64,000 nt of DNA from positions 930,001 to 994,000 of the forward strand of contig NZ_CP053660.1 of assembly GCF_013177455.1 (NCBI RefSeq), read 5' to 3'. Below the pieces are notes generated by a model that was not told the origin of the DNA, did no database searches, and saw only the letters and a list, made by a program, of their open reading frames with translations. The position numbers and the translations under genes were made by a program. Below, piece by piece: positions 41,786 through 49,439 of the stretch. Position 1 is the first letter of the stretch, and each line of letters opens with the position of its first letter. The DNA comes from Nocardioides marmotae (GTDB taxonomy: Bacteria; Actinomycetota; Actinomycetes; Propionibacteriales; Nocardioidaceae).

Positions 41786-42691
41786 ATGACGGGCACCGCG
41801 TCCTCGCGGCACTCGGCACCGGTCCGGAGCCTGCTCTACGTCCCGGGAGACCGGGAGGGCTGGGTCGCGAAGGCGAGCCGGTCCGGGGCGGACGCCATCG
41901 TGATCGACCTCGAGGACGCGGTGGCCCGCAGCCGCAAGCAGGAGGCGCGCGACATCGCGCGCGCCGAGCTGCGCTCCGCCGACCCGGCGGGGCCGCAGCT
42001 GTGGGTCCGGGTGGACGCCGAGGCGGTCGAGCAGGACCTCGAGGCGGTCACCTGGTCCGCCCTGCACACCGTGCTCGTGCCGAAGGCCGAGCCGGCCCTG
42101 CTGCGCACGGTCGACGAGCGGCTGAGCGCGCTCGAGGCCGAGCGGGGCCTGCCGTCCGGTGGCATCGGCGTCGCCGCCCTCCTCGAGACCGCGGTCGGCC
42201 TCGAGGAGCTGACCACCGTCGCCCGCTCCCCGCGCGTACGTCGCCTGGCGATCGGCGAGGCGGACCTCGCCGCGGAGCTGGGCCTGGTCCCGGGCCCCGA
42301 GCGGGAGGAGCTCGCCCCGATCCGCAGCCGGGTCGTGGTGGCGTCGGCCGCGGCCGGGCTCGAGCGGCCGATCGGGCCGGTGCACACGGTCGTCGACGAC
42401 GCCGCGGGCCTGCTGCGCACCTGTCGCCAGCAGTACCGCCAGGGGTTCCGTGGCCGCACCGCGATCCACCCCTCGCAGGTCATCGTCATCAACGCCGAGT
42501 ACCTCCCCGCGCCGGAGGAGGTCGCCTCGGCCCGCCGCCTGCTCGCGAGCTTCGACCGCGCCGAGGCCGCCGGCGTCTCGGCCTTCAGCGGCGAGGACGG
42601 CAGCCTCGTCGACCCCGCCACCATCCGCCGTGCCCGCGAGATCGTCGCGGCCGCGGACCTCGACACCCCAGAACCAGGAGCACCCCGATGA
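41786..42691 (+). CDS. CitE/HpcH-like CoA ester lyase
   Basis: A 301-residue TIM-barrel lyase of the HpcH/HpaI (CitE-like) family. RSLLYVPGDREGWVAKA is the N-terminal signature, DAIVIDLEDAVARSRKQEAR holds the metal-binding Asp/Glu, VLVPKAE binds CoA/metal, and GFRGRTAIHPSQVIVINAEY is the conserved C-terminal stretch. Relatives split malyl-, citramalyl- or citryl-CoA into acetyl-CoA plus a keto acid. With the CoA transferase and PrpD protein it suggests a final retro-aldol step. It starts 2 bases after the amidohydrolase and overlaps the DUF3891 gene by 4 bases. Confidence 0.9.
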   Translation: MTGTASSRHSAPVRSLLYVPGDREGWVAKASRSGADAIVIDLEDAVARSRKQEARDIARAELRSADPAGPQLWVRVDAEAVEQDLEAVTWSALHTVLVPKAEPALLRTVDERLSALEAERGLPSGGIGVAALLETAVGLEELTTVARSPRVRRLAIGEADLAAELGLVPGPEREELAPIRSRVVVASAAAGLERPIGPVHTVVDDAAGLLRTCRQQYRQGFRGRTAIHPSQVIVINAEYLPAPEEVASARRLLASFDRAEAAGVSAFSGEDGSLVDPATIRRAREIVAAADLDTPEPGAPR

Positions 42692-43560
42692 TCGTCAACC
42701 GCCTGCCAGGAGAGCTGGAGCTGATCGACCAGGTCGAGCACGGCCGTGTCGCCGGGATCCTCGCCGAGGCATGGGGGAACACCCGGTTCACCGCGCCGTC
42801 GCCGGTGCCGGCGGTCTCCCTGGCCGCCGCCAAGCACGACGAGGGCTGGCGGGCGATCGACGGGGCGCTGCTCTTCGACGAGCTGGAGAAGCGGCCGCTG
42901 CACTTCCTCGACATCGACGTGGAGTCGCACATCCCGCTCTACCGGGCCGGCGTCGAGCGGGTCTCGATGCTCGATGCCTACGCCGGCCTGCTGGTCGGGA
43001 TGCACTGGTCGGGCATCTACCGCGGCCGCTGGCAGCGCCCCGGGGCCGGCTCCCGGCTGGCGCGCACCGAGGAGACCCGGCGCCTCCAGTCCGAGGTCGT
43101 GCGGGCCGAGGAGGAGCGCTGGATCGGGGTCCGCGAGCAGGTGTGGACCGAGCAGGAGCCCCGGGCGGTCTTCGAGACCCGGCTCTGGCACCACTTCGAG
43201 CTGCTCCAGGTCTGGGACCTGCTCTCGCTCTTCTTGTGCGTCGTCCCCGACCAGCCCTCGCCGCTGGAGCCGGTCGTGCCCTGGGGCCCGCAGCTGAGCG
43301 GGATCGACCACCGCTCCGAGACCGTGCGGCTGCCCACCATCGGCCGGACCCCGGGTGGGGAGCGGCTCGACCTGGTCGCGCGCGTCGTCGGGGAGGGCCG
43401 GATCAGCCTCGACCCGTTCCCCTTCGCCGCGCCCGTCACCGTCGAGGTCGAGGTCCAGGTGCTGCCCGACCGCGGCTGGACCCAGGCCGAGGCGATCGAC
43501 CACCTGCGCCGCGGCAGCCGTCGGACCAAGCGCTGGCAGGTCGTGCCGCCGGTCGCCTGA
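42688..43560 (+). CDS. DUF3891 family protein
   Basis: A 290-residue protein of the DUF3891 family. The N-terminal segment ELIDQVEHGRVAGILAEAWG is followed by AAKHDEGWRAIDGALLFDE, MLDAYAGLLVGMHWSGIYRG and LWHHFELLQVWDLLSLFLCV. His/Asp/Glu residues in these helices (KHDEGW, HWSG, HHFE) resemble an HD-like metal site. No function is established. Its ribosome-binding site AGGAG (42677-42681) lies inside the CitE gene. It is the last gene of the cluster, followed by a small stem-loop and the convergent msrA. Confidence 0.8.
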   Translation: MIVNRLPGELELIDQVEHGRVAGILAEAWGNTRFTAPSPVPAVSLAAAKHDEGWRAIDGALLFDELEKRPLHFLDIDVESHIPLYRAGVERVSMLDAYAGLLVGMHWSGIYRGRWQRPGAGSRLARTEETRRLQSEVVRAEEERWIGVREQVWTEQEPRAVFETRLWHHFELLQVWDLLSLFLCVVPDQPSPLEPVVPWGPQLSGIDHRSETVRLPTIGRTPGGERLDLVARVVGEGRISLDPFPFAAPVTVEVEVQVLPDRGWTQAEAIDHLRRGSRRTKRWQVVPPVA

Positions 43561-43577
43561 CCGCAGCCCGACTGCGG
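43561..43577. terminator. short stem-loop at the end of the catabolic cluster
   Basis: CCGCAG / CTGCGG with a 5-base loop directly after the DUF3891 stop, between convergent genes. A 6-bp stem is weak, so its role as a terminator is uncertain. Confidence 0.3.
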
Positions 43578-43580
43578 GGA

Positions 43581-44228
43581 TCAGGCGGTCTGCGGGAACT
43601 TCACGCCGGTGTTGGCGTGGCAGCGGTAGCCGTGGGGGTTCTTCGCGAGGTACTGCTGGTGGGCGTCCTCGGCGTAGTAGTACGTCGGCACCTCGCGGAT
43701 CTCGGTGGTGATCTCGCCGAGCCCGCGGCGGCGCAGCTCGGCGGCGTACACCTCGGTGAGCTCGCGGGCGACCTGCTCCTGCTCGGGGGTCGTCCAGTAG
43801 ATCGCCGAGCGGTACTGCGTGCCGACGTCGTTGCCCTGGCGCATGCCCTGGGTCGGGTCGTGGACCTCGAAGAACCGCTTCACCAGGTCGGCGTAGGAGA
43901 CGACGGAGGGGTCGAAGACGACGCGGACGGCCTCGGTGTGGTTGGTCGCGCCCGAGCAGACCTCCTCGTACGACGGGTTCGGGGTCGTGCCGCCGGCGTA
44001 CCCGACCGAGGTCGACCACACGCCCGGGAGCTGCCAGTAGACCTCCTCGGCACCCCAGAAGCAGCCCAGCCCGAAGACCGCGACCTCCATGCCCTCGGGC
44101 GCCTCGTCGGTGACCAGCGGGGTGCCCAGCACCAGGTGGCGGTCGGCGAGGTGGAACCACCGCTCGGTGCGGCCGGGGAGCGCCTGCTCCGGGGCGATGA
44201 GCTCGGTCTGCTTGCGGGCGAAGAACAC
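43581..44228 (-). CDS. msrA: peptide-methionine (S)-S-oxide reductase
   Basis: Repairs methionine-S-sulfoxide in proteins. A 215-residue MsrA with the active-site motif VFGLGCFWGAEEVYW, then GYAGGTTPNPSYEEVCSGATNHTEAV, FFEVHDPTQGMRQGNDVGTQYRS and the C-terminal HQQYLAKNPHGYRCHANTG. The N-terminal 45 residues extend beyond the E. coli core as in other actinobacteria. GTG at 44228 is fixed by AGGAGG six bases upstream. It stands alone on its strand between the cluster and metB. Confidence 0.95.
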   Translation of the reverse strand: MFFARKQTELIAPEQALPGRTERWFHLADRHLVLGTPLVTDEAPEGMEVAVFGLGCFWGAEEVYWQLPGVWSTSVGYAGGTTPNPSYEEVCSGATNHTEAVRVVFDPSVVSYADLVKRFFEVHDPTQGMRQGNDVGTQYRSAIYWTTPEQEQVARELTEVYAAELRRRGLGEITTEIREVPTYYYAEDAHQQYLAKNPHGYRCHANTGVKFPQTA

Positions 44229-44324
44229 GGGTGCCTCCTGGTGGGTCGTGCCGATCCTGGCACGGGGTCCAACACCGGCGGCGGGCGAGACGTTCCCGCG
44301 CGGCCGGACGTTCCCGCCCGTGGG

Positions 44325-44330
44325 TAACCT
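44325..44330 (+). promoter_or_regulatory. -10 box of a leaderless metB transcript
   Basis: TAACCT lies 6 bases before the GTG at 44337, with no separate ribosome-binding site. Confidence 0.5.
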
Positions 44331-44336
44331 CGCGGG

Positions 44337-45521
44337 GTGAGCGAACAGCAGCACGGACACGAGGCGGCGCAGAAGGCCGGGTTCGAGACGCGGGCGATCC
44401 ACGCGGGCTACGAGCCGGACCCGGCGACCGGGGCGGTCATCCCCCCGATCTACGCGACCTCCACCTACAAGCAGGACGGCGTCGGCGGGCTTCGCGGCGG
44501 GTATGAGTACAGCCGCTCGGGCAACCCCACGCGGACCGCGCTGGAGGGCAACATCGCCGCGCTGGAGGAGGGGGAGCGGGGCTTCGCCTTCGCCTCCGGC
44601 CTGGCCGCGGAGGACACCCTGGTCCGCGCGCTGTGCGCGCCGGGCGACCACGTGGTCGTGCCCGACGACGCGTACGGCGGCACCTACCGGCTCTTCGACA
44701 AGGTCGAGCGCGCCTGGGGCCTCGAGCACAGCTCGGCGGCCGTCTCCGACGTCGACGCGGTCCGCGCGGCGATCCGCCCCGGCGAGACCACGCTCGTGTG
44801 GGTCGAGACCCCGACCAACCCGCTGCTCAACATCGGCGACATCGAGGCGCTGGCCGCCGTGGCCCACGAGGCCGGGGCGTTGCTCGTCGTCGACAACACC
44901 TTCGCCTCGCCGTACCTCCAGCAGCCGCTCACCCTCGGCGCGGACGTCGTGGTCCACTCGACCACCAAGTACTGCGGCGGCCACTCCGACGTCGTCGGCG
45001 GCGCCCTCGTGGTGCGCGACCTCGAGGTCGCCGAGCGGGTCGGGTTCCACCAGAACGCGATGGGCGCCGTCGCCGGGCCGTTCGACTCCTGGCTGGTGCT
45101 GCGCGGCCTGAAGACCCTCGGCGTGCGGATGGACCGCCACTGCGACAACGCCGAGCGGGTCGTGGAGTTCCTCGCCGGCCACCCCGACGTCACCCAGGTG
45201 ATCTACCCCGGGCTCGAGGAGCACCCCGGCCACGCGGTCGCCAGCCGCCAGATGAAGCGGTACGGCGGCATGGTGTCCTTCCGCGTCGCCGGCGGCGAGC
45301 AGCAGGCGCTCGGTGTCTGCGAGCGGGCCGAGGTCTTCACCCTCGGTGAGTCCCTCGGCGGCGTCGAGTCGCTGATCGAGCACCCGGGCCGGATGACCCA
45401 CGCGAGCGTCGCGGGCACCGACCTGGAGGTGCCGGCCGACCTGGTGCGGCTCAGCGTCGGCATCGAGACGGTCGACGACCTCCTCGCCGACCTCGACCGG
45501 GCGCTCGGCGCCCGCGCCTAG
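44337..45521 (+). CDS. metB: cystathionine gamma-synthase / PLP transsulfuration enzyme
   Basis: A 394-residue Cys/Met-metabolism PLP enzyme. YEYSRSGNPTRTALEGNIAALEEG, FASGLAAEDTLVRALC, ETPTNPLLNIGDIEALA, DNTFASPYLQQPL and the PLP Lys in VVHSTTKYCGGHSDVVGGALV are all present, and the C-terminal SLGGVESLIEHPGRMTHAS is typical. It either makes cystathionine from an activated homoserine or splits it (gamma-lyase); sequence does not decide, and with cbs in the same genome region both directions are possible. The location next to greA and mca matches Rv1079. Confidence 0.92.
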   Translation: MSEQQHGHEAAQKAGFETRAIHAGYEPDPATGAVIPPIYATSTYKQDGVGGLRGGYEYSRSGNPTRTALEGNIAALEEGERGFAFASGLAAEDTLVRALCAPGDHVVVPDDAYGGTYRLFDKVERAWGLEHSSAAVSDVDAVRAAIRPGETTLVWVETPTNPLLNIGDIEALAAVAHEAGALLVVDNTFASPYLQQPLTLGADVVVHSTTKYCGGHSDVVGGALVVRDLEVAERVGFHQNAMGAVAGPFDSWLVLRGLKTLGVRMDRHCDNAERVVEFLAGHPDVTQVIYPGLEEHPGHAVASRQMKRYGGMVSFRVAGGEQQALGVCERAEVFTLGESLGGVESLIEHPGRMTHASVAGTDLEVPADLVRLSVGIETVDDLLADLDRALGARA

Positions 45522-45530
45522 GAGATCCGC

Positions 45531-46919
45531 GTGGACGACCAGGCCGGCACGGGGAGCCTCCGGGACGGGGTGGGGAGCGCCCCGCCGGACCGAGGAGCCG
45601 AGGAGCACGAGTCCCGGCGGCGGCTGCCGCTGCCGCTCCCGCTGCGCCTGCCCCGCAGCACCGGCACGACCACCGACGACGACGACGGCCTGGCGCAGCG
45701 GCTGGCCCAGCAGTGGGCCCAGATGCGCGAGGACCGCCGCCCCGCCCCGGCGCCCATCCCGACGGGGCCGTCGAACTTCTCGCGCGCCCAGGTGCCGTGG
45801 GGCCTCGACCTCGCCGCGGCCTGGGCGTGGCGCCTGCTGGTCATCTGCACGGCGGGCTACGTCCTGCTCCAGCTGATCGGCTTCTTCTCCGTCGTCACCA
45901 TCCCGCTCGCGGTGGCCCTGCTGGTGGCCGCGCTCGTCTCCCCGCTCGTCGGGGTGCTCGACCGGGCCGGGTTCCCGCGCGGGCTGGCCGCGATCTCGGT
46001 GGTCATCGCGGGTCTCGGGCTCGTGGGGCTGCTGCTGACCTTCGCCGGCCAGCAGGTCGCGACCGGCGCCACCGACCTGGCCGACCAGACCGTCAAGGGC
46101 CTGGGCCAGATCAAGAACTGGCTCAAGACCGGTCCGCTCAACGCCAGCGACAGCCAGATCAACGACTACATCGACGCCGCCCAGCGGGCGATCAGCGAGG
46201 GCACCCGCGACGGCGGTGTCGTCTCCCGGGCCACCGAGGTCGGCGCGACGCTGACCCACCTGTTCGCCGGGTTCTTCATCGTGCTGTTCGCGACGTACTT
46301 CTTCCTCGCCGACGGGGAGCGGATCTGGGCCTTCCTGGTCCGGATCGCCCCCCGCGCGGCGCGCGAGCACGTCGACACCTCCGGCCGGGTCGCCTGGGTC
46401 TCGCTGACCCAGTTCGTCAGGGCGACGGTGATCGTGGCGCTCGTGGACGCGATCGGCATCTCGATCGTCGCCGCCGTGCTGGGCGTGCCGTTCGTGCTGG
46501 CGATCGGCGTGCTGGTCTTCCTCGGCGCGTTCATCCCGATGATCGGTGCGACCGTCGCCGGCTCGGTCGCGGTGCTGGTGGCGCTGGTGGACCAGGGCCC
46601 GATCACGGCGCTGCTCATGCTCGCCGGTGTCATCGTGGTCCAGCAGGTCGAGGGCCACGTGCTCCAGCCGTTCCTGCTCGGCCGCTGGGTCTCGGTGCAC
46701 CCGCTCGCGGTGATCGTCGCGATCGCCGGCGGCGTCGTGGTGGCCGGGGTGGCGGGCGCGCTCGTCGCCGTCCCGCTCGCGGCCGCGGGCAACGCCGTGG
46801 TCCAGCACCTCGCGTCCTTCACCGCCCCCGGGGACGATCCGGTCGAGGAGCTGGCCGAGGACTACGAGGAGACGGGCGCGCAGGTCGAGGCGCCCGAGGA
46901 CCCGGAGAGCCCCTTGTGA
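45531..46919 (+). CDS. AI-2E transporter family membrane protein
   Basis: A 462-residue membrane protein of the AI-2E/PerM family. A charged, disordered cytoplasmic N-terminus (about 100 residues) precedes about eight membrane segments. Family features are VTIPLAVALLVAALVSPLVGVLDRAGFPRGLAA, AGFFIVLFATYFFLADGE, and the C-terminal LVFLGAFIPMIGATVAGSVAVLVALV and VQQVEGHVLQPFLLGRWVSVHPLAVI. Members export autoinducer-2 or act as Na+/H+ antiporters; the cargo is unknown. GTG 45531 has GGAG 6 bases upstream. The stop overlaps the ilvA start by 4 bases. Confidence 0.9.
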   Translation: MDDQAGTGSLRDGVGSAPPDRGAEEHESRRRLPLPLPLRLPRSTGTTTDDDDGLAQRLAQQWAQMREDRRPAPAPIPTGPSNFSRAQVPWGLDLAAAWAWRLLVICTAGYVLLQLIGFFSVVTIPLAVALLVAALVSPLVGVLDRAGFPRGLAAISVVIAGLGLVGLLLTFAGQQVATGATDLADQTVKGLGQIKNWLKTGPLNASDSQINDYIDAAQRAISEGTRDGGVVSRATEVGATLTHLFAGFFIVLFATYFFLADGERIWAFLVRIAPRAAREHVDTSGRVAWVSLTQFVRATVIVALVDAIGISIVAAVLGVPFVLAIGVLVFLGAFIPMIGATVAGSVAVLVALVDQGPITALLMLAGVIVVQQVEGHVLQPFLLGRWVSVHPLAVIVAIAGGVVVAGVAGALVAVPLAAAGNAVVQHLASFTAPGDDPVEELAEDYEETGAQVEAPEDPESPL

Positions 46920-48133
46920 GCCTCGAGCCGACGCTCGCCGACGTCCTCGCCGCGCGCGAGCTGCTCGAGGGCGTCGCGGTCCGGACGCCGATGGAGGAGT
47001 CGCGCTGGCTCTCCGACCTCGCCGAGGGGCCGGTGCACCTGAAGTGCGAGAACCTCCAGCGCACCGGGTCCTTCAAGGCGCGGGGGGCCTACGTCCGCAT
47101 CGCGCGGCTCAGCCCCGAGGAGCGGGCGCGCGGGGTGGTGGCGGCCTCGGCCGGCAACCACGCCCAGGGCGTGGCGCTGGCGGCGCGGATGCTCGGCACG
47201 CGCGCCACCGTGTTCATGCCCGAGGGAGCGCCGATCAACAAGGAGCGGGCGACCCGCGGGTACGGCGCGGAGGTGGTCTTCGAGGGCCGGTTCCTCGAGG
47301 AGGCGCTGGTCGCGGCGCGGCGCTTCGAGGCCGAGACCGGCGCGGTGCTCATCCACCCCTTCGACCACCCCGACATCGTCGTCGGGCAGGCCACGGCCGG
47401 GCTCGAGGTGGTCGAGCAGGCCCCCGAGGTGCGGACCGTGCTGGTCCCCACCGGCGGCGGCGGGCTGCTGGCCGGCATCGCGATCGCGGTCAAGGCGGCG
47501 CGCCCCGACGTGCGCGTCGTCGGCGTGCAGGCGGCCGGCGCGGCGGCGTACCCCGCCTCGCTGGCGCAGGGCCGCCCGGTCGCGCTGGAGACGATGAAGA
47601 CGATGGCCGACGGGATCGCCGTGGGGCTGCCCGGCGAGATCACCTTCGCGGCCGTCCGCGACCACGTCGACGAGATCCGCACCGTCTCGGAGGACTCGCT
47701 CTCCCGCGCGGTGCTCGCCCTCGTCGAGCGGGCCAAGATGGTCGTCGAGCCGGCCGGCGCCGCCGCCGTGGCCGCGCTGCTCGACGACCCCGCCGGCTTC
47801 GCGACCCCCGCCGTCGCGGTGCTCTCCGGCGGCAACATCGACCCGCTGCTGCTCGGCAAGGTGATCCGCCAGGGGATGGCGGCGGCCGGGCGGTACGTCA
47901 ACCTCACCCTCACCATCCCCGACGTCCCCGGCGGGCTGGCCCAGCTGCTCGCCGAGGTGAGCGCCGGGGGCGCCAACGTGCTCGAGGTCGTCCACGAGCG
48001 GATCTCCCCGACGCTGCACCTCGACGAGGTCGAGGTGCACCTCCAGCTGGAGACCCGCGGCGAGCCGCACGCCGAGCAGGTGCTCGCCCGGCTGCGCGCG
48101 CGCGGTTACCGCGTCGCCACCCGGCGCGGCTAA
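46916..48133 (+). CDS. ilvA: threonine ammonia-lyase
   Basis: Deaminates threonine to 2-oxobutanoate. A 405-residue PLP enzyme with the cofactor Lys in LQRTGSFKARGAYVRI, AASAGNHAQGVALAAR, VPTGGGGLLAGIAIAV, the Ser/Cys PLP-nitrogen region AVLSGGNIDPLLL, and one C-terminal ACT domain (LTIPDVPGGLAQLLAEVSAGGANVLEV). One ACT domain and this length fit the short (catabolic TdcB/IlvA1-like) type. It overlaps the AI-2E gene, so the two are translated together. Confidence 0.93.
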   Translation: MSLEPTLADVLAARELLEGVAVRTPMEESRWLSDLAEGPVHLKCENLQRTGSFKARGAYVRIARLSPEERARGVVAASAGNHAQGVALAARMLGTRATVFMPEGAPINKERATRGYGAEVVFEGRFLEEALVAARRFEAETGAVLIHPFDHPDIVVGQATAGLEVVEQAPEVRTVLVPTGGGGLLAGIAIAVKAARPDVRVVGVQAAGAAAYPASLAQGRPVALETMKTMADGIAVGLPGEITFAAVRDHVDEIRTVSEDSLSRAVLALVERAKMVVEPAGAAAVAALLDDPAGFATPAVAVLSGGNIDPLLLGKVIRQGMAAAGRYVNLTLTIPDVPGGLAQLLAEVSAGGANVLEVVHERISPTLHLDEVEVHLQLETRGEPHAEQVLARLRARGYRVATRRG

Positions 48134-48214
48134 GCCCGCCGCCCGGGGCTGCGGCTGCAACGCGCCGTTCGATGGTCTACGGCGCCGTCCGGTCAGGCAA
48201 CGCGCCGCGGAACG

Positions 48215-48248
48215 CCGACGCCCCCGGCCGGAGGGCCGGGGGCGTCGG
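48215..48248. terminator. strong bidirectional terminator between ilvA and greA
   Basis: A perfect 15-bp stem (CCGACGCCCCCGGCC / GGCCGGGGGCGTCGG) with a GGAG loop. It lies 81 bases after the ilvA stop and 20 bases after the greA stop on the other strand. It is symmetrical and probably ends both transcripts. Confidence 0.82.
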
Positions 48249-48268
48249 ACGGAACGGTCGGGTGGACG

Positions 48269-48772
48269 TCAGCCGGTGTAGGGCTTGGCGTCGACGATGA
48301 CCACCTCGAGCGTCTTGCCGTTGGGGGCCTGGTAGGAGACCGTGTCGCCCTTGGTCTTGCCGTTGATCGCCTCGCCGAGCGGCGACTGGGGGGAGTAGAC
48401 CGTCAGGCCCTCGGGCTCGATCTCGCGGGCGCCGAGCAGGAAGGTCTCGGTCTCGTCGTCGTCGTCGCCGACGAACTTGTAGGTCACGATCATGCCGGGC
48501 TCGACGATGCCGTCGTCGGGGGGCGTCTCGCCGATCTCGGCGCGGCGCAGCATGTCCTCGAGCTGCAGGATCCGGCCCTCGACGCGGCCCTGCTCCTCGC
48601 GGGCGGCGTGGTAGCCGCCGTTCTCCTTCAGGTCCCCCTCGTCGCGGGCGGAGGCGATCCGCTCGATGATCTCCTGACGGACGGGGCCCTTGAGGTTCTC
48701 CAGCTCGGCGTGGAGCTTGTCGTAGGCGTCCTGGGTCAGCCAGACGGTGGTCTGGTCGGTCGACTGCGTCAT
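48269..48772 (-). CDS. greA: transcription elongation factor GreA
   Basis: Rescues backtracked RNA polymerase by stimulating transcript cleavage. A 167-residue protein with an N-terminal coiled coil (LTQDAYDKLHAELENLKGPVRQ, ASARDEGDLKENGGYHAAREEQGRVEGRI). The acidic tip DEGD..E is intact, and the C-terminal FKBP-like domain has VYSPQSPLGEAINGKTKGD and FLLGAREIEPEGL. CAGGAG lies 7 bases before the ATG. Its position between metB and mca matches Rv1080c. Confidence 0.97.
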   Translation of the reverse strand: MTQSTDQTTVWLTQDAYDKLHAELENLKGPVRQEIIERIASARDEGDLKENGGYHAAREEQGRVEGRILQLEDMLRRAEIGETPPDDGIVEPGMIVTYKFVGDDDDETETFLLGAREIEPEGLTVYSPQSPLGEAINGKTKGDTVSYQAPNGKTLEVVIVDAKPYTG

Positions 48773-48948
48773 GCGTGCTCCTGAAGGTGCGTGCGGGTAC
48801 GGCGGGTGGTGCCCGCCAGGGCGTACGAGGACCGGTCCCGATGGAGTGCGCCGAGGGTGTGGCCGTACGCCGCGGCACTGCTGCAGACGCCGTGGGCCGG
48901 CGTCTCGGGCCCTCCTCTGGACGGCCCGGTGGGTCGGTCAGATCGGCC

Positions 48949-48954
48949 ACTGTA
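48949..48954 (-). promoter_or_regulatory. -10 box of greA with a long leader
   Basis: On the minus strand TACAGT (TANNNT) lies about 177 bases upstream of the greA start. It is the clearest -10 in the gap and implies a leader of about 170 bases, in which GGCGGG / CCCGCC (48801-48817) can form a hairpin near the start codon. Confidence 0.4.
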
Positions 48955-48978
48955 ACAAGCGGCCGGGGCTTTCGCAGG

Positions 48979-49383
48979 TCAGCGGTAGCGGGTCTGCCCC
49001 TCGGCGCGGCAGCCGACCATCTCCAGGGCGGTCGCGCGGCGCTCGGTGCGCACCGACTGCGGCTGCCGGGCGCCGAGGTCGGGATCGGGCACGAACTCCA
49101 GCTCGCCGACGGTGCTGTGGTCCTCGGCGAAGGCGCGCAGCAGGCAGGTCGGGTTCTCGGCGTCCTCGCTCATGGTCACGACCACGACCGCGTCGATGGT
49201 GTGCTCGTCGACGATCTCGTAGGTCTCCAGCTCCCCGGAGACCTCGGGGGAGGAGTGGGTCACCGCGGTCCAGGCCAGCCACCCGAGGAACACGACCGCC
49301 AGCACGATGCTGCCGACGACGACAGCGCGCCGGCGCCAGGGCGCGGGGGCGCCGTACCGCTCGGTCATGAGGTCGGTGCTCAT
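48979..49383 (-). CDS. DUF4307 family membrane protein
   Basis: A 134-residue single-pass protein: cytoplasmic [13 protein letters not shown], membrane segment [21 protein letters not shown], then an extracytoplasmic domain with [19 protein letters not shown] and two Cys ([21 protein letters not shown]) that could pair. This is the DUF4307 architecture, an actinobacterial family next to mca in many genomes (Rv1081c-like). Function is unknown; conserved linkage with mycothiol detoxification is suggestive. It is divergent from mca with 56 bases between them. Confidence 0.85.
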   Translation of the reverse strand: MSTDLMTERYGAPAPWRRRAVVVGSIVLAVVFLGWLAWTAVTHSSPEVSGELETYEIVDEHTIDAVVVVTMSEDAENPTCLLRAFAEDHSTVGELEFVPDPDLGARQPQSVRTERRATALEMVGCRAEGQTRYR

Positions 49384-49426
49384 GCCCCCATGGTCCCACC
49401 CGTCCGTCGGGCCGGGGCGGGCGACC

Positions 49427-49432
49427 TAGGAT
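49427..49432 (+). promoter_or_regulatory. -10 box of a leaderless mca transcript
   Basis: TAGGAT lies 7 bases before the ATG of mca at 49440, with no ribosome-binding site in between. Confidence 0.55.
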
Positions 49433-49439
49433 CAGCGTC

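Noticed and set aside
25465..43560. Secondary-metabolite biosynthetic cluster
   Set aside because: Methyltransferase, SnoaL-like and reductase genes hint at it, but there is no synthase, synthetase or carrier protein, while import, CoA-transfer and lyase genes point to degradation.
43581..46808. 1075-codon minus-strand frame covering msrA, metB and the AI-2E gene
   Set aside because: Only its last 215 codons (msrA) are real; the rest is antisense to well-supported genes.
48158..48206. Second copy of the palindromic repeat found at 9608
   Set aside because: TGCAACGCGCCGTTCG resembles one arm at 13 of 16 positions, but there is no matching second arm.
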